This document shows positions 59,705 to 64,000 of a stretch of DNA of 64,000 nt, one piece after another. Location: contig JAFCMP010000457.1 in assembly GCA_017506865.1 (NCBI GenBank), forward strand, positions 434,001-498,000, read 5' to 3'. The position numbers and the translations under genes were made by a program. The number at the start of each line of letters is the position of its first letter. Position 1 is the stretch's first letter. The notes under the pieces were generated by a model. That model was not told the DNA's origin and made no database searches. It saw only the letters and a list, made by a program, of their open reading frames with translations. The stretch comes from Tribonema minus. Taxonomy: Eukaryota; Sar; Xanthophyceae; Tribonematales; Tribonemataceae.

Positions 59705-61746
59705 ATGGGAGGGCGCCAATCTAGGCTGCCACATCAGCCAGATGCTGGCATGGAGGCCGATGCTCCACAGGCGGGGGGCGTGTCGGTATCTATAAGCGAT
59801 GCGCTCAAGGAGGATCTCGCCAAAGCGCACCAACAAGTGCCAGCAAGGTCAGTCCTTCAGTTGGACCACGTGTCAATGTACCAGTGTGCCACGTCTGGCG
59901 AGAACTAACGCAACGAAAGTAGTGGTGAGCCTTGGGCAATGTGAAATCGCCATTGTGCAGCGGATCTTCTGATTGCATGCGAGCATGCGATGGTTGTAGC
60001 CAGCAGTCATTCTTGTCAGTCACCTGACTTTTAGCATGCAAGGACAGACGGTTCTGTCAGATGGGTGACAAAGCATGTTTGATTTTGAACAGGCAGCTCA
60101 GCAGCAGCTTGGACACTCTCAGCACATCTAAGTCACGAAGTTTGATCAGCTGCGTCTCACTTGCTCATCTCTCTGTACAGAAACAGTGAACCACCAATGA
60201 CGATAGCTGGCATGCATGACAGATTGCAGACATTCAGTACTCATTTCGTTCGAAATGATCATTATGAAATGATCAATGATCAATGACGGTGATGCGCTCA
60301 CATGCACAGCGGGGCTGTCGCTTCATGAAAGGCAATTGTTATGTACACATGTCACATGTCTCCCCACCAACAAATGGTGTTTCACTGGTTGCCATTCTTC
60401 ACAGAGGCATGCAAGCAATGTTGGGCTCACTGGCAATCCCAAGTGTGCATGATGCGATGGGTCCAACCTCATGATTTCTAATCGTTGTGCAATGACATAC
60501 GTACCGTCATGTGCCTATTTAGGCCGACCGGACCAACATTTGGAGCGTTCCGGGCAGCGATCCTAATTGTGCCTGGGCATTTTGTTGGGCATTCCCAATT
60601 AGGCCTGGTGGCACAATTTGCGTGCCGACCTTATTGTTGCCTGGCCCGATTGTCTGCTCGCGTGGTCAACTAAATGAAGCGGAACGCCATAGCAGGCAAG
60701 CAGATGGCGACTGCCATGCTCACGAGTGTCCTGATACTGGTGCACAGACTATTTGCAGCCGCACACTGATGGCCTTCCCCGTTTACGACACACCCGTTTT
60801 CTCGTTTCGCAAACCAACTTCATCTGGAAGTTGAACTTTGTGCCGAAACTGTTTCAGAAGGACGCATCTCGCTCATGGATCATTGTGTGCTCATTTGGGG
60901 TGTTCCTGATGCTCTGTCCTAATCAGGCCTGGTGCTTTTTTTGCGTGATCCAAATTCAGTGTCCGAGTGCTTTTTTCGCCGATACTTAATGTTGGTCCAG
61001 TCGGCCTAATTAGGCACAAGACGGTGCAGTACAAGCAGGCATGACATATTATGAATAGTCGGTGTGAAGAAAAGCTTCCACAAGTCAATGTAGCTGCGAG
61101 CAGCAATGCTGCAACCAGGACGGCTACGGATGCAAAGGCATGAAGTTTGCATGAGTCATCTTTGGCAAGCGGTTCACCTGCTGGGTGTCTAACAACCTGG
61201 TACTGCAAACACCGTGTGCACCACATCTGTTTACATGAATTTAACTTTGCGTGCGCTCTGTCTACATCCTGAGCCCGAGCATATGTTTTCATCTGATTTG
61301 ACCACAAATTCGTTTGCTCTACATATCAGAAATCTGAGCCCCAGCGTCGGCCGGTCTTTAATGTCACCCACGTGCTTGTGTGTTCATTTCGCAGCGTACG
61401 GTGGCAGCAGCAGCTCATGGCTGCATACCAGGAGGGGGTGCAGCATGCCTCGTCAGAAGCAGACCAAGATGCGGAGGCGCTGAAGAGTGAAGTTGAAGCG
61501 CGCTGGGCAGCTAAAGTTGAATATGCAGCACTTCAAGAAGAGCGCGAACTGGAACGCGCCATTTCAAAGCTACAAAGCGGGCTTGAGCAGCGAAGTAGTG
61601 GGCGGTCTACGGCGGCGAGTGCTTGTGCAAGTGAAGAAAATGCTGTAGTGGCTTGCTTGCAAGGGGACAGTGCAGTTGCGTGTGATCCATTCGTCAAGGC
61701 ACTTGAGGCTTGTGCTCAAAGAGCACTGATGTCGGCAGGTAGATAG
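59705..61746 (+). CDS. CHCHD3: MIC19/CHCHD3-like MICOS subunit
   Basis: Two exons, 59705-59847 and 61395-61746, join in phase 2 to give 164 residues. MICOS MIC19 sits on the inner mitochondrial membrane and shapes cristae junctions (family knowledge). The protein starts MGGRQSRL, matching the myristoylated MGG start of animal CHCHD3. It has a central charged helix (about 60-115) and ends in a CHCH domain with two CX9C pairs: Cys125/135 and Cys144/154. It is shorter than human CHCHD3 (227), mainly in the coiled-coil. The ATG at 59705 is chosen because it creates the MGG start; the frame is open further upstream. The 1547-base intron carries a MITE-like element, and a further small exon there cannot be excluded. 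Confidence 0.82.
60502..61025. mobile_element. MITE-like element with terminal inverted repeats (MIC19 intron)
   Basis: The left arm is accgtcatgtgcctattt, then aggccgaccggaccaacatt. The right arm, read on the other strand, is accgtcttgtgcctaatt, then aggccgactggaccaacatt. That is about 38 bases of arm with four mismatches and a total length of about 520 bases. Internal copies of the tgcctaattagg motif occur near 60585-60615 and 60918-60932. There is no transposase ORF, so it is non-autonomous. The left flank (gt) and right flank (gc) do not show a clear target duplication. Confidence 0.8.
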
Positions 61747-62068
61747 CACAGCGTGATGCTGAGAGCACACGACAGTAGCAAGCGCAGCTATAGGAATACA
61801 AATCTCTGTTCATACTCGAATGCTGGCATGGAGGCTTTGCAATTTTGCTCGAGGCCAATACATTGTCAGGAATGCTCAGCTCACCACCCTGTACGAACTC
61901 GTTCACAATTCGGGCAAACTGTGTAATCACGCAAGGTTCAACACTGAACTTCAACGGCGGCGTGTCACCCTCGAAGCGTGAAATAGTCTTGCTGAGAGAC
62001 TCAGCTCAGCGCGCCGTGCGGCAGGTTGTAAAGTACATTATAGCTTGACTCGGTCCAGTGTGGTGTCT
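61747..62068. other. Spacer between MIC19 and the NOC3-like gene
   Basis: Both genes are on the plus strand, so this holds the MIC19 3' UTR and the promoter of the next gene. No gene or clear motif is seen. Confidence 0.45.
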
Positions 62069-64000
62069 ATGGCGAAAACCAAGAAGCCCAAAGGTCAGCA
62101 GGACAAACGCACCAAGAAGAAAACCAAGATCAATGGCACAGCCGCACCGCCAGTAGAGGCACCACAGAGCAGCGATGCCGACAGTGCCAATGAGTCTGAT
62201 GCCGAATTCATGGCCGAAAATAAGGACTACGCAGGGTTTGTCATGTCTCTCGACGCTTCCCGCCTAGATGTGTTTGGTAAGCGCACTAAGAAAAAGGATG
62301 CCGACATTGAACACCAGGCAAGGCGGCAGCCGTCCACGACTGGATGGGAAGCGGAGGCGGCGACCAAAATACAGCGATTGCCGATTAAAAATCGGCAGGG
62401 TGCACTGGTCCCCAATCAGCATTTCATTCATGAGGACGCTGTTGCTGCTGCGGCTGCGAAAATCACTCAGGATTGCGAGGAGGAAAATGGAGCGGATGGC
62501 AAAGGTAAGCACATGCACATGTCCAAGTGACTTCAGCAGTGCCACTAAAGAAGTCAAACATCTGATTGAGCTGACTGGTGTCTTTCTACGCTATGTTTAA
62601 GTTGTGCATAATTCCAACTCAGTGGTTGAGTGCTAGTCATCAGACATTTCACCTGTGCTTCAGAAACAGTGACATGGCAGATTCTGTTTTCCAGGAAGTA
62701 CGAACTTTGATGTGAATGCGCCAATGCAATTGTCAGCAAATAGCGTGCTCAATAGAATGGAGCTGTGATCACATCCATGCGCGCAGCTTCACAATCACAG
62801 GTGCATTGTCTCAGTCACTGCTCACAGCCGCTGTTGCTACAAAGACGGCCATGTACATCATGTATGCAACACGCAGATTCTCTCGATGCACCGCATGTAC
62901 CAGTATAGATCGATGATTCTGGCGATCTCACAGTACAGTGTAGCGCTGCATATACTATGCTTTGACACTACAACACTGCAGGCCTTCTCCACTCGTGGAG
63001 GGCCGCTGCTCCACAGTGCAAGTTCAGGCACCTGCTTCGACAGTTGAGCAATGATCAGTACAGTTAAACAAGTACGTGCCATGAATGTGCAGAAGTGTCC
63101 ATGATAAGCAAGGGGTGCATTGAGCAAATAAATACGAGCGGTAGTTGACGGCAAGAGCGCAGTTGACGGAGCTGATCAGGCGCTCATGCGTATATAACCC
63201 GAAAGGAGCGCCTGTGCGTGCACACGCTATGTAGGCCTATGCCGATGGCCACATGATCTCATTGTGCGACGACTGCATGCTACATGTGATACATACAGCT
63301 GAAGGCCATGAGCAACTTGGATGCCGCAACTGAATGTTATGACTGTAAGTGTTTCGCGCTGCTTCTTGTCTTCTTGAAAGGACACCTAGAAGTGCTTGTG
63401 CTCCAAAATTGGTGCGTTTCTCAGCAAACTCACATGCACATTGTTGCAGGCAGCGAGGCTGCCGAGACCAGCGGCGGAAGCGGCGGAAGCGACTCCGAAG
63501 GCATGAGTGTATACGACTCTGCCGATGACCAAGAAGATGTTGAAGATGCAGGGGATGTGACTCTCCAATCACAGCAGCAGGTGCTGACTGGATTGGATCT
63601 AGCAGCGCTGCGCAAGCGGCGCTATGCACAGAAGAAGGCGGAAATAGCGCAGCTGTGCGAGGCTATCCTGGAGAACCCAGAGGACGCTGTCGTGCGGCAC
63701 AAAGTGAAGGAGAAGGAGAAGGGCGCAGCAGCAGAGGGTGGTGAGTCATTGCAAACGTGCATTTATACTTCAACAGCTTTCCTCTCGAACATTGCAGATT
63801 ACTCACTTCAAGGGAGGCCGTGTGTTGGACAAGGACATAACACAGTTGGCTCTATTTGACACGCGCCAGGTGGTCCAGTCGATGTGATGTCGCACAGATA
63901 CATGTTGCGGACATTCAAGGCTATAGCTGTAATTTGACCTGACATGCCATATGGAACACTCAGCTGCAGTCAGTACCAGTGAATCAATACCATCATGGGG
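62069..64000 (+). CDS. NOC3: NOC3-like nucleolar ribosome-biogenesis protein, 5' part
   Basis: NOC3 helps 60S pre-ribosomes mature and leave the nucleolus (family knowledge). Two exons join in phase 1: 62069-62504 and 63450-63740; the gene then runs off the window. I chose the ATG at 62069 (MAKTKKPKGQQDKR, a basic nucleolar-type start); an in-frame ATG lies eight codons upstream. An acidic segment (SDADSANESDAEF) follows, then IQRLPIKNRQGALVP, matching the LPIK..G.I.P motif of NOC3. The second exon has a Ser/Asp-rich stretch, then LTGLDLAALRKRRYAQKKAEIAQL and ILENPEDAV. These match the NOC3 stretch that ends in ..KK..IA.LASAIL.DPE... The ARM-like body that should follow is absent. A possible exon after 63798 gives an early stop in this phase, so the next true exon probably lies beyond 64000. 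Confidence 0.65.

Noticed and set aside
58988-59908. A 306-codon plus-strand ORF, the longest uninterrupted frame near this site
   Set aside because: Most of it is antisense to HAD exon 1, whose motifs are clear. Only its last part, from the ATG at 59705, is real coding sequence (MIC19 exon 1).
63798-63880. A third NOC3 exon
   Set aside because: In the required phase it stops after about 20 codons, and its other frame does not resemble the NOC3 body.

Overview
This is a window of intron-rich nuclear DNA from a eukaryote, almost certainly a flagellated alga. There are no bacterial operons, and most genes are split by GT-AG introns with an unusual share of GC-AG introns. The RPB2 protein reads most like land-plant and green-lineage RPB2, judged from memory of the family. 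KATNIP points to a ciliated cell. Two genes carry hydrophobic leaders followed by an F-V-A-P motif. That resembles the bipartite plastid leaders of secondary-plastid algae, so a green alga and a secondary-plastid alga (haptophyte- or stramenopile-like) both remain possible. Exon models were built by hand from splice signals and reading-frame continuity.

Layout, left to right. 1-16129 (minus): most of a KATNIP (katanin-interacting, ciliary base) gene whose 3' end lies beyond the left edge. 17580-24656 (minus): complete PRMT5, 11 exons. 24.8-28.0 kb: poorly resolved, with candidate minus-strand exons of unknown function. 28406-29143 (minus): a single-exon protein with a trypsin-like layout but no catalytic triad and a probable lipid anchor. 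29639-33439 (plus): a five-exon FunK1-like (fungal-type) protein kinase. 35158-36291, perhaps to 37237 (minus): an unrecognised gene. 37719-52454 (plus): complete RPB2 in 22 exons, encoding 1196 residues. 53507-53893 (minus): LAMTOR2. 54049-54432 (plus): a small unknown gene divergent from it. 56210-59478 (minus): an HDHD3-like HAD-family protein. 59705-61746 (plus): a MIC19/CHCHD3-type MICOS subunit, divergent from the HAD gene. 62069-64000 (plus): the 5' part of a NOC3-like ribosome-biogenesis gene running off the right edge.

The genes are unrelated housekeeping functions: transcription, arginine methylation, lysosome/TOR signalling, mitochondrial cristae, nucleolus and cilium. Several sit as divergent pairs with short shared upstream regions. 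Introns and spacers carry the mobile and repeat content: three probable MITE-type elements with terminal inverted repeats of about 40-60 bp, several short tandem duplications (one copies an RPB2 splice donor), G/C homopolymers, and a dispersed repeat flanking KATNIP. The most notable observations are the GC-AG introns confirmed by reading frame, the triplicated GC donor in RPB2, the predicted lipid-anchored pseudoprotease, and a repeated peptide-coding fragment in two distant introns. I found no CRISPR array, rRNA gene, tRNA gene or convincing reverse transcriptase.
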